This document shows positions 1 to 9,852 of a stretch of DNA of 64,000 bases, piece by piece. Source of the DNA: Thiorhodovibrio litoralis (GTDB lineage Bacteria > Pseudomonadota > Gammaproteobacteria > Chromatiales > Chromatiaceae); NCBI RefSeq assembly GCF_033954455.1, contig NZ_CP121473.1, forward strand, positions 434,001-498,000. Direction: 5' to 3'. The position numbers were made by a program, and so were the translations under genes. Every line of letters begins with the position of its first letter. Position 1 is the stretch's first letter. The notes beneath the pieces were generated by a model. The model had not been told where the DNA came from. It saw nothing but the letters and a program-made list of their open reading frames with translations, and searched no databases.

Positions 1-1
1 G

Positions 2-1024
2 GCCCGTCGCGGGCTGGACGTTCATCTGTATCTGCCCTGGATCGTGCCTTGGCAGCAGCGCGAACTTTTCGGGGACGCGGGCGCCTTCGATACCGAGGAG
101 GAGCAGGCGGCCCATATCCGCTCCAGCCTGCCGGAGCCGGGATGTCCCGATTTGCATTTGCGCTTTTATCCCGCCCGCTATTGGCCATCGCTTGGCTCCA
201 TTCTGCCCGCCTGCGCGCTGCCATCACGTCTTCGCCCTTGCGACTGGCTCATCCTGGAGGAGCCCGAGCATCTGAACTGGACGCGCCCTTGGAGCCGTTA
301 TCGCAGCCTGTCCCCACGCGTCACCGGGATGGTGTTGACCAACTATCGCTATTATTGCGCGCATGCCTTCCCTGCCGTCCGCTGGGTGGCTGACCTCCTG
401 GAGCGCTACGACCGCTGGCTGATTCGACGTCTCTGCGATCACTGCATCGTCCTTGGCAACAGCATCACCGGGTTGCCGGACGCCGGTCGCTTTCTCGGCA
501 GCGGCGTCCATCCCAAGTTCTTCTCCCAGGCCGGACGGGCGCGGACCGGGCTCTATTTTATGGGCAAGCTGATCTGGGAGAAGGGGTTTCGCGATCTGGT
601 CGACCTGCTGGCGGCGGGAGGGCAGCGAGAGATCGACGTCTTCGGTCGGGGACGCGACCAGGATGCCATTGCGGACTATGCCCGGGAACGCGGGGTGCGT
701 CTGTATTTCAAGGGAGTGTCAACCCGGCCAGCCCTGGATATCGCCCGCTACAAGATCTTCGTGAACCCGTCGCGGAGCGAAGGGCTCTGTACCACGACGG
801 CGGAGGCCTTGGCGCAGCGCAAATTCGTGATCATTCCCCGGCATGCCAGCAATGCGCTCTACGATCCGTTTGGTAACGCATTGGTGTACGACTCGCCCGA
901 GACCTTCCAGGCGTGCCTCCGGCATGCCATGACCCACCAGCCCGAGGTGGATCCGCTTGAGGAGAGCCTAAGCTGGGAGGCAGCCATCGACCGTTTATTG
1001 GCAGACCATGGGCTGCCGCGATGA
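2..1024 (+). CDS. Plant-type digalactosyldiacylglycerol synthase-like glycosyltransferase (5' truncated by window)
   Basis: GT-B, family-4-type glycosyltransferase, open to the left edge; 340 residues are visible. A GTG at 44 could be read as a start, but the frame continues upstream with a fitting stretch (DVHLYLPWIVPWQQREL), so the true start is outside. From memory of plant DGD1/DGD2, the same landmarks occur in the same order: ILEEPEHLNW, a TNY stretch, GVHPKFF, YFMGKLIWEKGFRDLVDL, YKIFVNPS, LCTTTAEALAQRKFV and a C-terminal LSWEAA. These enzymes add a second galactose to monogalactosyldiacylglycerol at a membrane surface. No transmembrane segment is seen. Donor and acceptor in this bacterium are inferred; another glycolipid is possible. 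Next gene starts 162 bp downstream, so co-transcription is uncertain. Confidence 0.8.
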   Translation, partial: ARRGLDVHLYLPWIVPWQQRELFGDAGAFDTEEEQAAHIRSSLPEPGCPDLHLRFYPARYWPSLGSILPACALPSRLRPCDWLILEEPEHLNWTRPWSRYRSLSPRVTGMVLTNYRYYCAHAFPAVRWVADLLERYDRWLIRRLCDHCIVLGNSITGLPDAGRFLGSGVHPKFFSQAGRARTGLYFMGKLIWEKGFRDLVDLLAAGGQREIDVFGRGRDQDAIADYARERGVRLYFKGVSTRPALDIARYKIFVNPSRSEGLCTTTAEALAQRKFVIIPRHASNALYDPFGNALVYDSPETFQACLRHAMTHQPEVDPLEESLSWEAAIDRLLADHGLPR

Positions 1025-1185
1025 TGGCTTTGGTGCGCGCGGCCGTTCATAGAATTCTGGCCATGGACGCCTGGCTAGGACCTGGGCAACCGCGCTTGCA
1101 GCCAGTCTTTGAAAGCTGCATAGTCCTGATCGGGCGGCACGGGTAGGCGCTGTCTGCCCGGGCGGTTGGGAGAAGCGCATGTCGC

Positions 1186-2268
1186 ATGGTGAGGCTCGAT
1201 TGCGGAATGTCAGAACCTAAGACGAAGTCATCCGTGGCACTTGTGCCGGAACATTGTACGTTTCGCTGGTTACGCCTGGTTTCTGCCACTGGTTTTGGCA
1301 TCTTTCTCTTCTTTTCTCTGGCGCTGATTGCCCGGGCGGCTGACCCCTCGGAATGGATCGTTCGCCCATCGATGCGCATCATTGAATTGACCGCCTTCAC
1401 CCGCCCACGCGCTCGTCTGCCTGTGGTGGCGGAGATTGGTGGTCGGGTTGAAGAGGCGCAGGATGACATCGGCGATCCGATCGGAGCGGATGGCCAGTTC
1501 GCGCGCCTTGATGCAACCTTTCTGCAACTGGAGCTGGAGGACAATCAGGTCGAGCAGGCGCGGTTGCATGATCAGATCGCCTTCGATGAGCGCGAGGTCA
1601 AGCGCAATCAGGAACTCGCCCGCAACAAGAATGTCGCCGCCTCGCAGCTCGACCAGGCGCGCCAAACCTTGCGCAATAACACCCAGGCGCTGCATCGCGC
1701 CGAGGTGCGGGAACGGGTGCTCAAGGAAAAAATTGCCCGCACCCGGGTACTGGCGCCGGTCGGTTGGCTGGTGATCGAACGCCGCATCGAGCCTGGCCAA
1801 TGGGTGGCCGACGGGGAGCGGCTTGGTGAGGTGGCGGATTTCTCTACCCTGCTGCTGCCCTTGGCGCTGACACCCGAGCAGCTCAGCGCCCTACGGACCA
1901 TGCCCGCGCCACTGACCGTCAGGCTGCCGGAGTTGGGCCGCGAGGTGCCGGTGGCCATCCATCGCATCAACCCCGCCCTTGACGAGGGCACGCGCAAGAT
2001 CGCCGTCGATTTGCGTCTGCAAGACGCTATCGAGCCCCAGCGCGGCGGCCTGCGCGCCGAACTGCGCCTGCCCTTGCCCGATCCGGACAGCCGACTGGTG
2101 CCCGCCGCCGCCGTGCAACGCGGATTCGAGGAAAACTGGGTGCGGCCGCGCGAAGGAGAAGCCATTGGCGTCACCATCCTCGGCAGCGAGCGCATCGACG
2201 GCGAGGACTGGCTACGCGTGCGCGCACCAGGACTCGCGCCGGGCATGGCGTTAAGCCCGCGCGACTAA
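1186..2268 (+). CDS. RND efflux periplasmic adaptor (membrane fusion protein)
   Basis: 360-residue HlyD/AcrA-type adaptor expected to bridge the inner-membrane RND pump and an outer-membrane channel. An N-terminal hydrophobic stretch (about residues 28-48, ending ARAA) looks like a signal peptide or anchor. A lipoyl-like half-motif (VVAEIGGRVEEAQDDIGDPI) comes next, followed by a charged alpha-hairpin coiled coil (about 110-180), the second lipoyl half (RVLAPVGWLVIERRIEPGQWV) and a beta-barrel domain. No lipobox Cys is evident. ATG at 1186 is preceded by GGGAGAAG; an in-frame ATG at 1207 would shorten the N terminus by seven residues. The RND permease begins 9 bp after the stop, indicating one operon. 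Substrate cannot be told from sequence. No TolC-type gene lies nearby. Confidence 0.88.
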   Translation: MVRLDCGMSEPKTKSSVALVPEHCTFRWLRLVSATGFGIFLFFSLALIARAADPSEWIVRPSMRIIELTAFTRPRARLPVVAEIGGRVEEAQDDIGDPIGADGQFARLDATFLQLELEDNQVEQARLHDQIAFDEREVKRNQELARNKNVAASQLDQARQTLRNNTQALHRAEVRERVLKEKIARTRVLAPVGWLVIERRIEPGQWVADGERLGEVADFSTLLLPLALTPEQLSALRTMPAPLTVRLPELGREVPVAIHRINPALDEGTRKIAVDLRLQDAIEPQRGGLRAELRLPLPDPDSRLVPAAAVQRGFEENWVRPREGEAIGVTILGSERIDGEDWLRVRAPGLAPGMALSPRD

Positions 2269-2277
2269 CTCGGCGCG

Positions 2278-5200
2278 ATGAAAGCCCTGGTCCATTTCAC
2301 CCTGCGCCAGCAGGTGCTGTTCAACCTGGTGTTCGCGCTAGGCATTCTGGTCGGTGTGATGGCGCTGGGGCAGATCACGGTCGAGCGCTACCCCGATGTG
2401 AACATGGGCAAGGTGCAGGTCGCCACCCTCTATCCGGGCGCCTCGCCGGAGGATGTCGAGGCGCTGGTGACGCGCAAGATCGAGGAGTCGCTCGAGGGGC
2501 TGGAGGAGGTGGAGTTCATTCAGTCGAGCTCGGTGCGCGAGCGTTCGATCATCACGCTCAAGTTCCGTGACGACACCGATTACGACGCGCTTTACAACCA
2601 GCTGCGGTTTCGCGTGCTGGGTATTCTCGACGAGCTGCCGGAGATGGTCGAGCCGCCGGTCTTCACCCAGTGGACCACCGGTGCCTGGTTGCCGGTGGTG
2701 GTGGTGAACCTGGTCGGCGAACGCTCCAATCGCGCGCTGGCGCTGATGGCCGAGCAGCTGCGCGCCGAGATGAGTCGGATTCCCGGGGTGAGCGAGGCGC
2801 GGGTGAGCGGCGACTGGACGCGCGAGTTCCACATCTGGCTCGACCCCGCCAAGCTCGCGCGTTTTGGCATCACCTTCGATCAGGTCGCGAGCGCGCTGCG
2901 GGACGCCAATCAGGTGATCCCGGCCGGGGATTTCAGCGACGGCTCCGGGGAGTTCGTGGTGCGGGTCGACGAGCGCTTCCGCGACAGCGCGCAGGTGGCC
3001 GCCGTGGTGGTGCGCGCCGATGCTGATGGTTCCTTTGTGCGCTTGGGGGATCTGATCAGCCGCGCCGAGCTCGGCTATCGCGATCCTTTTGTGATCCGCT
3101 CCGTCAGCGGGCAGGACGCGGTGGCCTTGAGCATCCTGAAGACCACCGACGGCGATGCGCTGAAGATCCACCGCGCGGTGCGCGAGATTCTGGCCACGGC
3201 CGCGCCGCGCCTGGCCGCGCTTGGGGTCGAGGCGGTGCTGACCCAGGATTCGACCACCTATGTCGTCTCCTCGATCTCCACCCTGGGCTGGAACATGATC
3301 GTCGGCATGCTGCTGGTCGGGGTGCTGCTGTGGCTGTTCATGGGGCCGCGCAACGCCGGGCTGGTCAGCCTGGGGATTCCGTTTTCCTTCTTGCTGACCA
3401 TCACCATGACCTGGCTGACCGGCAACACCCTGAACGAGATCACCCTGTTCTCCTTCGTGCTGGTGTCGGGCATCCTGGTCGACGATGCCATCGTGGTGGT
3501 TGAGAACATCTACCGCCACATCCAGGACGGCGAGCCGCTCGAGCAGGCGATTGTCGATGGGACCGCCGAGGTGATGCCGGCGGTCATCGCCGCCACCGCC
3601 ACCACGGTCGCGGCCTTCCTGCCGATGCTGATGATGACCGGCTCGACCGGGGAGTTCTTCGCCCAGATTCCCAAGGCGATCAGTTTTGCCATCATCGCTT
3701 CGCTGTTCGAGTGCATCTTCATCCTGCCGCTGCATTACCGTGATTTTGGCCCACGCCCGGTGGGGAGTGGCGGCATTGGGGGACGGGGTTCAGGCCCCGT
3801 CCAGGCGCGCGACCGCTGGCTGCTGAATGCGCTGATCAAGCCGACGCAGCGCCTGCTGGCGGTAACCCTGCGCTTTCGCTGGCTGACACTGGGTACCGTC
3901 GGCCTGGCCTTTGTGCTCAGCATCGCCATTCTCGGCGTCTCGGTGAGCGGTGTCCTACCCCTGATACGCATCAAGTTCTTTCCTGACGATTACAACCTTT
4001 ACTATGTTTTCGTTGAAGGCCCACCGGACACGCCGCTGGCGCGCGTGGACGAGAAAGTGCGTGCCATCAGCACCGATCTGCTGGCCGATGGCCCTGGCTA
4101 TGTCGACTCGGTCGCGGCTTTCGCCGGCTTTACCATCAATGAAGACTACGAGGAGGTCTATGGGCGCTATCTGGGCACCGTGATGGTCTCGCTGCCGCGC
4201 ACCAGCGCGCGCGCTTTCAGCGATCCGCTCGCGCATTTGGAGGACATCCGCGCCCGAATGATTGCGACCCATGGTGGCGGGGACTTCAAAATCCGGGTGC
4301 GCGCCGAGAAGGATGGGCCGCCCTCGGGGAAGGATGTCAACATCCAGGTGGTGGGTCACAACGACCGCGACGTGGCCGGGCTGGCCGATGCGCTGGCCGC
4401 CGGGCTCAGCGATGATCCGTCGCTGGCGCCCTACCTGACTGACCTTGACGCCGGGCGCGCCGCCCCGGCCCGAGTGCTGCGCTTCAACGTCAATGCCGAG
4501 CGCGCCGGCGAGCTGGGGCTGACTCAAGGGCAGGCCATCGCGCTGGCGGCCTCGGTGCTCGATGGCCGCTATCTGGGCAAGTTTCGCCTGCCCGATGAGG
4601 AAATCGACATCAAGCTGGGCCTCGACCCTGGCGGGCTCGAGCGACCGGAGGACGCCCTGGCCACGCCGGTGCTGGAGGATCTGACCGGCCCGGTGCGCCT
4701 GGGCGACGTGGTGCGGTTGAGCCACCTGAGCGAGCCGAGCGAGCTGCGCCGCTATCAAGGGCTGCGCTCGCGCGTGATCACCGCCAATCTCGCCACCGGC
4801 GCGCCCATCTCGGCGGCCACCGTGGTGGCCTGGGCGCGCGAGCGTGAGCAGGCCTTGAGTGAGCGCTACCCCGGCGCTCATCTGATCTTTGGTGGCGGCT
4901 ACGAGGACACCCAGCGCTCTTTCCAAAGCCTAATGCGCGCCTTCTTCGTCGCCATTTTGCTGATCTATCTCATCCTCGCCGTGCAGTTCCGCTCCTACGC
5001 GCAGCCGGCGTTGATTCTCTCGGCGGTGATGTTCGCCATCATCGGGGTGGTGTTCGGTAAGCTGCTGACGCAGTCGCTGTTCACCGTCAATAGCTTCATC
5101 GCCGTGGTCGGGGTAACCGGCGTGGTCATCAACGATGCCTTGGTCTTGCTCGAGTTCATCAATCGCCGCTACCGCGCGGGCCAGGATCGCCGCAGCGCTA

Positions 5201-5430
5201 TCCGCGAAAGTGTCAGCCTGCGCCTGCGCCCCATTGTGCTCACCACCCTGACAACCAGCCTGGGACTGCTGCCGATGGCGATTGGGTTCCCCAGCTATTC
5301 GGTCATCTGGGGCACCATGGCCTCGACCTTCGTGACCGGATTGGCGACCGCGACCCTGCTAACCATCTTCGTGGTGCCGGTCGCTTGGGACTTGCTGACG
5401 GAATGGCAGGAAAAGACGGCCCGAAAATGA
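2278..5430 (+). CDS. RND-family efflux permease
   Basis: 1050-residue inner-membrane proton-driven exporter with the usual layout of 12 helices and two large periplasmic loops. The N terminus has the classic VERYPDVNMGKVQVATLYPG region followed by SPEDVEALVTRKIEESLEGL. Helix 4 carries the paired proton-relay aspartates (GILVDDAIVVVENIYRH). In helix 10 the AcrB Lys position reads GVVINDALVLLEF, so this belongs to the RND branch without that lysine rather than to AcrB proper. Last helices end GTMASTFVTGLATATLL. It pairs with the adaptor 9 bp upstream. The family includes drug, lipid and other amphiphile exporters, and the cargo is not predictable here. Confidence 0.92.
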   Translation: MKALVHFTLRQQVLFNLVFALGILVGVMALGQITVERYPDVNMGKVQVATLYPGASPEDVEALVTRKIEESLEGLEEVEFIQSSSVRERSIITLKFRDDTDYDALYNQLRFRVLGILDELPEMVEPPVFTQWTTGAWLPVVVVNLVGERSNRALALMAEQLRAEMSRIPGVSEARVSGDWTREFHIWLDPAKLARFGITFDQVASALRDANQVIPAGDFSDGSGEFVVRVDERFRDSAQVAAVVVRADADGSFVRLGDLISRAELGYRDPFVIRSVSGQDAVALSILKTTDGDALKIHRAVREILATAAPRLAALGVEAVLTQDSTTYVVSSISTLGWNMIVGMLLVGVLLWLFMGPRNAGLVSLGIPFSFLLTITMTWLTGNTLNEITLFSFVLVSGILVDDAIVVVENIYRHIQDGEPLEQAIVDGTAEVMPAVIAATATTVAAFLPMLMMTGSTGEFFAQIPKAISFAIIASLFECIFILPLHYRDFGPRPVGSGGIGGRGSGPVQARDRWLLNALIKPTQRLLAVTLRFRWLTLGTVGLAFVLSIAILGVSVSGVLPLIRIKFFPDDYNLYYVFVEGPPDTPLARVDEKVRAISTDLLADGPGYVDSVAAFAGFTINEDYEEVYGRYLGTVMVSLPRTSARAFSDPLAHLEDIRARMIATHGGGDFKIRVRAEKDGPPSGKDVNIQVVGHNDRDVAGLADALAAGLSDDPSLAPYLTDLDAGRAAPARVLRFNVNAERAGELGLTQGQAIALAASVLDGRYLGKFRLPDEEIDIKLGLDPGGLERPEDALATPVLEDLTGPVRLGDVVRLSHLSEPSELRRYQGLRSRVITANLATGAPISAATVVAWAREREQALSERYPGAHLIFGGGYEDTQRSFQSLMRAFFVAILLIYLILAVQFRSYAQPALILSAVMFAIIGVVFGKLLTQSLFTVNSFIAVVGVTGVVINDALVLLEFINRRYRAGQDRRSAIRESVSLRLRPIVLTTLTTSLGLLPMAIGFPSYSVIWGTMASTFVTGLATATLLTIFVVPVAWDLLTEWQEKTARK

Positions 5431-5590
5431 TAAACTGTTGGGCTTTGTGCCCATTGGTCGGTCGCTGACACCTCCCTTCGCTGTCCGGAACCTTGTGATA
5501 CTTAAGGCGTAACGGGTGTTCGCTCCGTGCGATCAGAAACATCCGCGACCAGGATCATCCCAACTCAAAGTCATCGAACCCTGCTGCATC

Positions 5591-6619
5591 ATGCCTGCAA
5601 CCGATAAACTGACGCCGCCTTCACGTCTGAGTCCGCGCACCCATCAGCGCGGGCTCGACAAGGTCGCGCGTATTCCGGTGAAGGTGGAGGCGGGCGCGCG
5701 TGCTGATGGTCAAGGGGCGCATCAGGCAGGCGGCCAGGGTCCAGCGCGGCCGCCGCGCAAGCCGGCCTGGATTCGCGCCAAGGCACCTTTGGGTGCTGGA
5801 GTAGCGCGCATCCGCCGCCTGCTGCGGGATGCATCCCTGGCCACGGTGTGCGAGGAGGCGCAGTGCCCCAATCTGGGCGAGTGCTTTGCCCATGGCACCG
5901 CCACCTTCATGATTCTGGGCGACCTCTGCACCCGCCGTTGCCCCTTCTGTGACGTGGCCCATGGCCGTCCCCAACCACCGGATGCCGAGGAGGCAGGACG
6001 TCTGGCCGAGGCCATTGCCGGCATGGGGCTCAACTATGTGGTCATCACCTCGGTCGATCGCGACGATTTACGCGACGGCGGCGCCGGGCATTTCGCATCC
6101 TGCCTGCGGGCAATCCGCGCGCGAAGCCCCGAGATCCGCCTTGAGGTGCTAGTGCCCGACTTTCGCGGGCGCGAGGCCAAGGCGCTGGAGCAATTCACCG
6201 GCGATGCGGTGCCCGATGTGTTCAACCATAACCTGGAGACCGTGCCCAGGCTCTACAAGCAGGCGCGGCCCGGCGCGGATTATCGCGGCTCGCTCGAGCT
6301 GCTGCGCGCGTTCAAGCAACGCCATCCAGGCGTGCTGACCAAGTCGGGCTTGATGGTCGGAATTGGCGAGACGCCGGAGGAGGTGCTGGCCGTCATGCGA
6401 GACCTGCGCGCGCATCATTGCGACATGCTGACCGTCGGCCAATACCTGCAGCCAAGCGCCGAGCACCTGCCGGTGCTAGAGTACTGGACGCCGGATGCCT
6501 TTGCCGAGCTGCAGGCCGAGGGCGAGGCGATGGGTTTTGCCAGTGTGGCCTCAGGGGCCATGGTGCGCTCGTCCTATCATGCCGACCAACAGGCGCACGC
6601 GCTGGTTCGTGCCGAATAG
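5591..6619 (+). CDS. lipA: Lipoyl synthase
   Basis: Radical-SAM enzyme inserting two sulfurs into protein-bound octanoyl groups to make lipoyl cofactor for 2-oxoacid dehydrogenases and the glycine cleavage system. The auxiliary cluster motif C-x4-C-x5-C ([12 protein letters not shown]), the radical-SAM motif CTRRCPFC and the C-terminal RSSYHA serine ligand are all present. ATG at 5591 gives 342 residues, close to the usual 320-340 given a basic, Ala/Gly/Pro-rich N-terminal extension of about 60 residues; an upstream in-frame GTG at 5516 would add 25 residues without family resemblance. No lipB lies beside it. The csoS1D gene follows after 19 bp, an unusual partner. Confidence 0.96.
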   Translation: MPATDKLTPPSRLSPRTHQRGLDKVARIPVKVEAGARADGQGAHQAGGQGPARPPRKPAWIRAKAPLGAGVARIRRLLRDASLATVCEEAQCPNLGECFAHGTATFMILGDLCTRRCPFCDVAHGRPQPPDAEEAGRLAEAIAGMGLNYVVITSVDRDDLRDGGAGHFASCLRAIRARSPEIRLEVLVPDFRGREAKALEQFTGDAVPDVFNHNLETVPRLYKQARPGADYRGSLELLRAFKQRHPGVLTKSGLMVGIGETPEEVLAVMRDLRAHHCDMLTVGQYLQPSAEHLPVLEYWTPDAFAELQAEGEAMGFASVASGAMVRSSYHADQQAHALVRAE

Positions 6620-6638
6620 GTCGGCGAAACGCACTGCC

Positions 6639-7262
6639 ATGTCCATCGAGCTCAAGACATACGTTTTCATCGACTCGCTGCAGCCGCAGCTCGCCGCCTA
6701 TATGGGTAGCGTGTCCCAGGGCTTCTTGCCGGTGCCGGGCGATGCCTGTCTGTGGCTTGAGGTCTCCCCTGGCATGGCGATTCATCGCCTGACCGACATC
6801 GCGCTGAAAGCCACCCGCGTGCATCTGAGTCAGCAGGTGGTGGAGCGGGCCTATGGCACCATGGTGATCCACCAGCGCGATCAAAGCGATGTGCTTGAGG
6901 CCGGGCGCTCGGTGCTGAATCGCCTTGGCGTGCGTGAAGATGACCGCCAGAAGTGCCAGGTGGCCTGGACCGAGATCATCCGCGCGGTCACCCCTGACCA
7001 TGCGGTGCTGATCAACCGGCAGAATCGGCGCGGATCGATGATTTTGCCCGGCCAGAGCCTGTTCATCCTGGAAACCGAGCCGGCCGGTTACATCGTCTAT
7101 GCCGCGAACGAGGCCGAAAAAGCCGCCAATGTCACTCTGGTCGATGCCCGCGCGGTCGGTGCCTTCGGCCGGCTAACCATGGCTGGGCGCGAGGCGGATG
7201 CCGATGTCGCTGCCGCCGCCGCTGTCAATGCGGTAGAGAGCTTGAGCGGGCGGATTCGTTAG
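6639..7262 (+). CDS. csoS1D: Alpha-carboxysome tandem-BMC shell protein CsoS1D
   Basis: 207 residues forming two fused bacterial-microcompartment domains. It follows cyanobacterial CsoS1D closely as I remember it: [45 protein letters not shown], a VERAYG stretch with the Glu-Arg pair that lines the gated pore, then [27 protein letters not shown] and [14 protein letters not shown]. CsoS1D forms stacked trimers with a large gated pore thought to pass RuBP and 3PGA through the shell. The long N-terminal extension of the Prochlorococcus protein is absent; upstream codons in this frame overlap lipA and do not resemble it, so ATG 6639 is chosen. No other cso gene is in the window, so the main carboxysome operon must lie elsewhere. 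Confidence 0.92.
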   Translation: MSIELKTYVFIDSLQPQLAAYMGSVSQGFLPVPGDACLWLEVSPGMAIHRLTDIALKATRVHLSQQVVERAYGTMVIHQRDQSDVLEAGRSVLNRLGVREDDRQKCQVAWTEIIRAVTPDHAVLINRQNRRGSMILPGQSLFILETEPAGYIVYAANEAEKAANVTLVDARAVGAFGRLTMAGREADADVAAAAAVNAVESLSGRIR

Positions 7263-7359
7263 ACGATTTTTGAGTGCTTGGTCGGGGACGCTTTCGCTGC
7301 GATTGCTCCCGGCTGAAGTTGCTCTCACCCATCACGCTTGCATCCATCAGTGGACTTGG

Positions 7360-8889
7360 TTATTTCGCTCGTCCGCTGCCAGCAAAGAGTCCACAAGCGG
7401 GGTTGTCGGTCTCGTCCCAGAAAGGATAGCCGAGCGTCTGCAAGCTCTGATGGAGCTCATCCGCTTCGGCCTCCGGCACCTGAATGCCCATCAGCACCCG
7501 CCCATAGGCGGCGCCGTGATTGCGGTAGTGAAATAGGCTGATGTTCCAGCGCCGGCCCAGGCTGGAGAGGAAATTGAGCAGCGCGCCCGGGCGCTCGGGG
7601 AATTCAAAGCGCACCAGGCGTTCGTTGGTGAGTCCTGGCGCATGTCCGCCGACCATGAAGCGAATGTGTAGCTTGGCGGTTTCGTTCTCGCTCATATCGA
7701 GCACGCTGAAGCCTTTGTTTTCCAGGCGCTCGGCCATCTCGCGCCGTTCGCTGGCGCCGCCGCCGAGCTCAATGCCGACGAACACCTGCGCCTCGCGATC
7801 ATCGCTGTAGCGGTAGTTGAACTCGGTAATCTGGCGTTTGCCGATGGCCTTGCAGAAGGCAAGGAAGCTGCCTGGGCGCTCGGGGATGCCGACGGCGAAC
7901 AGCGCCTCGCGGCGCTCGCCAAGCTCGGCGCGCTCGGCGACATGGCGCAGGCGGTCGAAGTTAATATTGGCGCCGCTTTCGATGGCGATCAGGGTCTCAT
8001 CGCGCAGGCCATAGAGCTCGACATAGCGCTTGAGCCCAGCGACCGCGAGCGCGCCGGCCGGCTCAGCGATGCCGCGGGTGTCATCGTAGATGTCCTTAAT
8101 GGCGGCGCAGATCTCATCGGTGTCGACCAGGATCACTTCATCGACGCACTCGCGCGCGACGCGGAAGGTCTCAGTGCCAATGCGCCGCACCGCCACACCG
8201 TCGGCGAACAAACCCACCTCCGGCAGATCGACCGGCTCGCCGGCCGCGAGTGCGTGATGCAGGGTCGGGGCCTCGGCTGGCTCGACGCCAATGATGGAGA
8301 CTTCCGGGCGCAGGTATTTGATGTAGGCGGCGATGCCAGCGATCAGCCCACCACCACCGACGGGCACGAAAATCGCCGTCGGTGGGTCCGGGTGCTGACG
8401 CAGAAGCTCCATGCCGATGGTGCCCTGGCCGGCGATCACATCAGGATCATCAAACGGATGGATAAACGTCAGCTTGCGCTCCTCGGCCAGGCCAAAGGCG
8501 TGGGCGCAGGCTTCATCGTAGGAGTCGCCGTGGAGCAGGGCGCGGCCGCCGAGATTGCGCACCGCCTGGACTTTGATCGCCGGCGTGGTGCGCGGCATCA
8601 CGATGGTGGCCTCTGCACCCAGTCGCGCGGCACCGAGGGAGACACCTTGCGCATGGTTGCCGGCGGAGGCCGCGATGACGCCGCGCGCCAGGGCATCCGG
8701 CGAGAGATGACGCAGCTTGTTGTAGGCGCCCCGCAGCTTGAAGGAGAACACCGGCTGCAGATCCTCGCGCTTGAGCAGCACCCGATTGGCCAGCCGTCGC
8801 GACAGCAGGGGCGCCGGGGTCAAGGGTGTTTCGGACGCGACCTCATAGACGCGGGCTTTTAGAATGCGTTCAATATAGCGATGGGGCAT
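7360..8889 (-). CDS. ilvA: Threonine ammonia-lyase, biosynthetic
   Basis: 509 residues, matching biosynthetic IlvA (about 514 in E. coli) rather than the short catabolic form. It deaminates threonine to 2-oxobutanoate, the first committed step to isoleucine. The PLP lysine lies in VFSFKLRGAYNK, the glycine-rich phosphate loop in VPVGGGGLIAG, and the ASAGNHAQGV motif is present. The C-terminal third (from about residue 325) contains two ACT-like regulatory units (FAVGIPERPGSFLAFCKAIG and FEFPERPGALLNFLSSLG), so feedback inhibition by isoleucine is expected. Translation starts ATG 8889. It stands alone, divergent from rpiA. Confidence 0.96.
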   Translation of the reverse strand: MPHRYIERILKARVYEVASETPLTPAPLLSRRLANRVLLKREDLQPVFSFKLRGAYNKLRHLSPDALARGVIAASAGNHAQGVSLGAARLGAEATIVMPRTTPAIKVQAVRNLGGRALLHGDSYDEACAHAFGLAEERKLTFIHPFDDPDVIAGQGTIGMELLRQHPDPPTAIFVPVGGGGLIAGIAAYIKYLRPEVSIIGVEPAEAPTLHHALAAGEPVDLPEVGLFADGVAVRRIGTETFRVARECVDEVILVDTDEICAAIKDIYDDTRGIAEPAGALAVAGLKRYVELYGLRDETLIAIESGANINFDRLRHVAERAELGERREALFAVGIPERPGSFLAFCKAIGKRQITEFNYRYSDDREAQVFVGIELGGGASERREMAERLENKGFSVLDMSENETAKLHIRFMVGGHAPGLTNERLVRFEFPERPGALLNFLSSLGRRWNISLFHYRNHGAAYGRVLMGIQVPEAEADELHQSLQTLGYPFWDETDNPACGLFAGSGRAK

Positions 8890-9157
8890 GCGGGTGCCTG
8901 GGCAGGGTCGAAAGGCCGGCAGTTAGTGAGTGGTAGTGATACCGAAACAACAGGAAGTTTCTGTTCGGGACCAAAACGGATTTGCAATCAGAAAAGCGGG
9001 AAAGATGGCCGCGCCGGTGCTGGAGTGGCTCTGTTATTATCGGCACTGGACTTATCCTCTACCCGCATTACCTTGAGGCCTTTGGCCTGAAACCCGAAGT
9101 TCATTGATGCCGGGTAAAATTCCCAACACCAATTTCAACAGACGGAGCTTGAGCGCC

Positions 9158-9814
9158 ATGACTCAGGATGAACTGAAAAAACAAGCCGCCGAGGCGGCCA
9201 TCGCCTATGTTCAAGGCGGTATTATCGGGGTCGGCACCGGCTCGACAGTGAACCACTTTATCGATTTTCTTGCACAGATCAAAGGCCGGTTCGATGGCGC
9301 GGTCTCGAGCTCTCAGGCCTCGACCGAACGGTTGCAAGGCCACGGCATTGAAGTGCTGGACTTAAACAGCGCCGGCGATCTGTCTCTCTATGTCGACGGT
9401 GCCGATGAGGCCAATGGTCGCCTGCAGCTCATCAAAGGCGGCGGCGGGGCGCTGACGCGCGAGAAAATCGTCGCCGCCGCCAGCGAGACCTTTGTCTGCA
9501 TTGCCGATGAAAGCAAACGCGTCGATGTGCTGGGTCAATTTCCGCTGCCGGTCGAGGTCATCCCGATGGCGCGCAGCTATGTTGCCCGTGAATTGGTCCG
9601 GCTCGGGGGCACGCCGGTGTATCGTGAGGGCTTCGTCACCGACAATGGCAATGTGATCCTCGATATCCAGGGGCTCGAAATTCAAGATCCCGCGGGTCTG
9701 GAGCAGCAAATCAACAATATCGCCGGCGTTGTCACCGTCGGGCTGTTCGCGCTGCGCGGTGCCGATATGCTGATTTTGGGCTCGCCAGACGGACTCAAGA
9801 CTTACGAGCCCTAG
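9158..9814 (+). CDS. rpiA: Ribose-5-phosphate isomerase A
   Basis: 218 residues, the usual RpiA size. Interconverts ribulose-5-P and ribose-5-P in the pentose phosphate and Calvin cycles, the latter relevant if the host fixes CO2 as csoS1D suggests. Family blocks seen: [62 protein letters not shown] and the C-terminal [15 protein letters not shown] 9158 has GGAG ten bases upstream and gives the family N terminus [11 protein letters not shown]; an upstream TTG at 9104 adds unconserved residues. Monocistronic, convergent with the bactofilin gene. Confidence 0.96.
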   Translation: MTQDELKKQAAEAAIAYVQGGIIGVGTGSTVNHFIDFLAQIKGRFDGAVSSSQASTERLQGHGIEVLDLNSAGDLSLYVDGADEANGRLQLIKGGGGALTREKIVAAASETFVCIADESKRVDVLGQFPLPVEVIPMARSYVARELVRLGGTPVYREGFVTDNGNVILDIQGLEIQDPAGLEQQINNIAGVVTVGLFALRGADMLILGSPDGLKTYEP

Positions 9815-9852
9815 TCGCTCTCGCGGCCTACCCAGGCTGCCCGCAGCGCAGC

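Noticed and set aside
2338-3735. 465-codon open frame antisense to the RND permease
   Set aside because: It mirrors the permease gene, is rich in His/Gln/Asp/Gly as expected from the antisense of GC-rich codons, and has no domain resemblance; the plus frame is an unambiguous RND pump.
3955-4926. 323-codon minus frame, and similar long antisense frames elsewhere (for example 7942-8862 plus over ilvA)
   Set aside because: Shadow frames of high-GC coding DNA opposite clearly recognisable genes.
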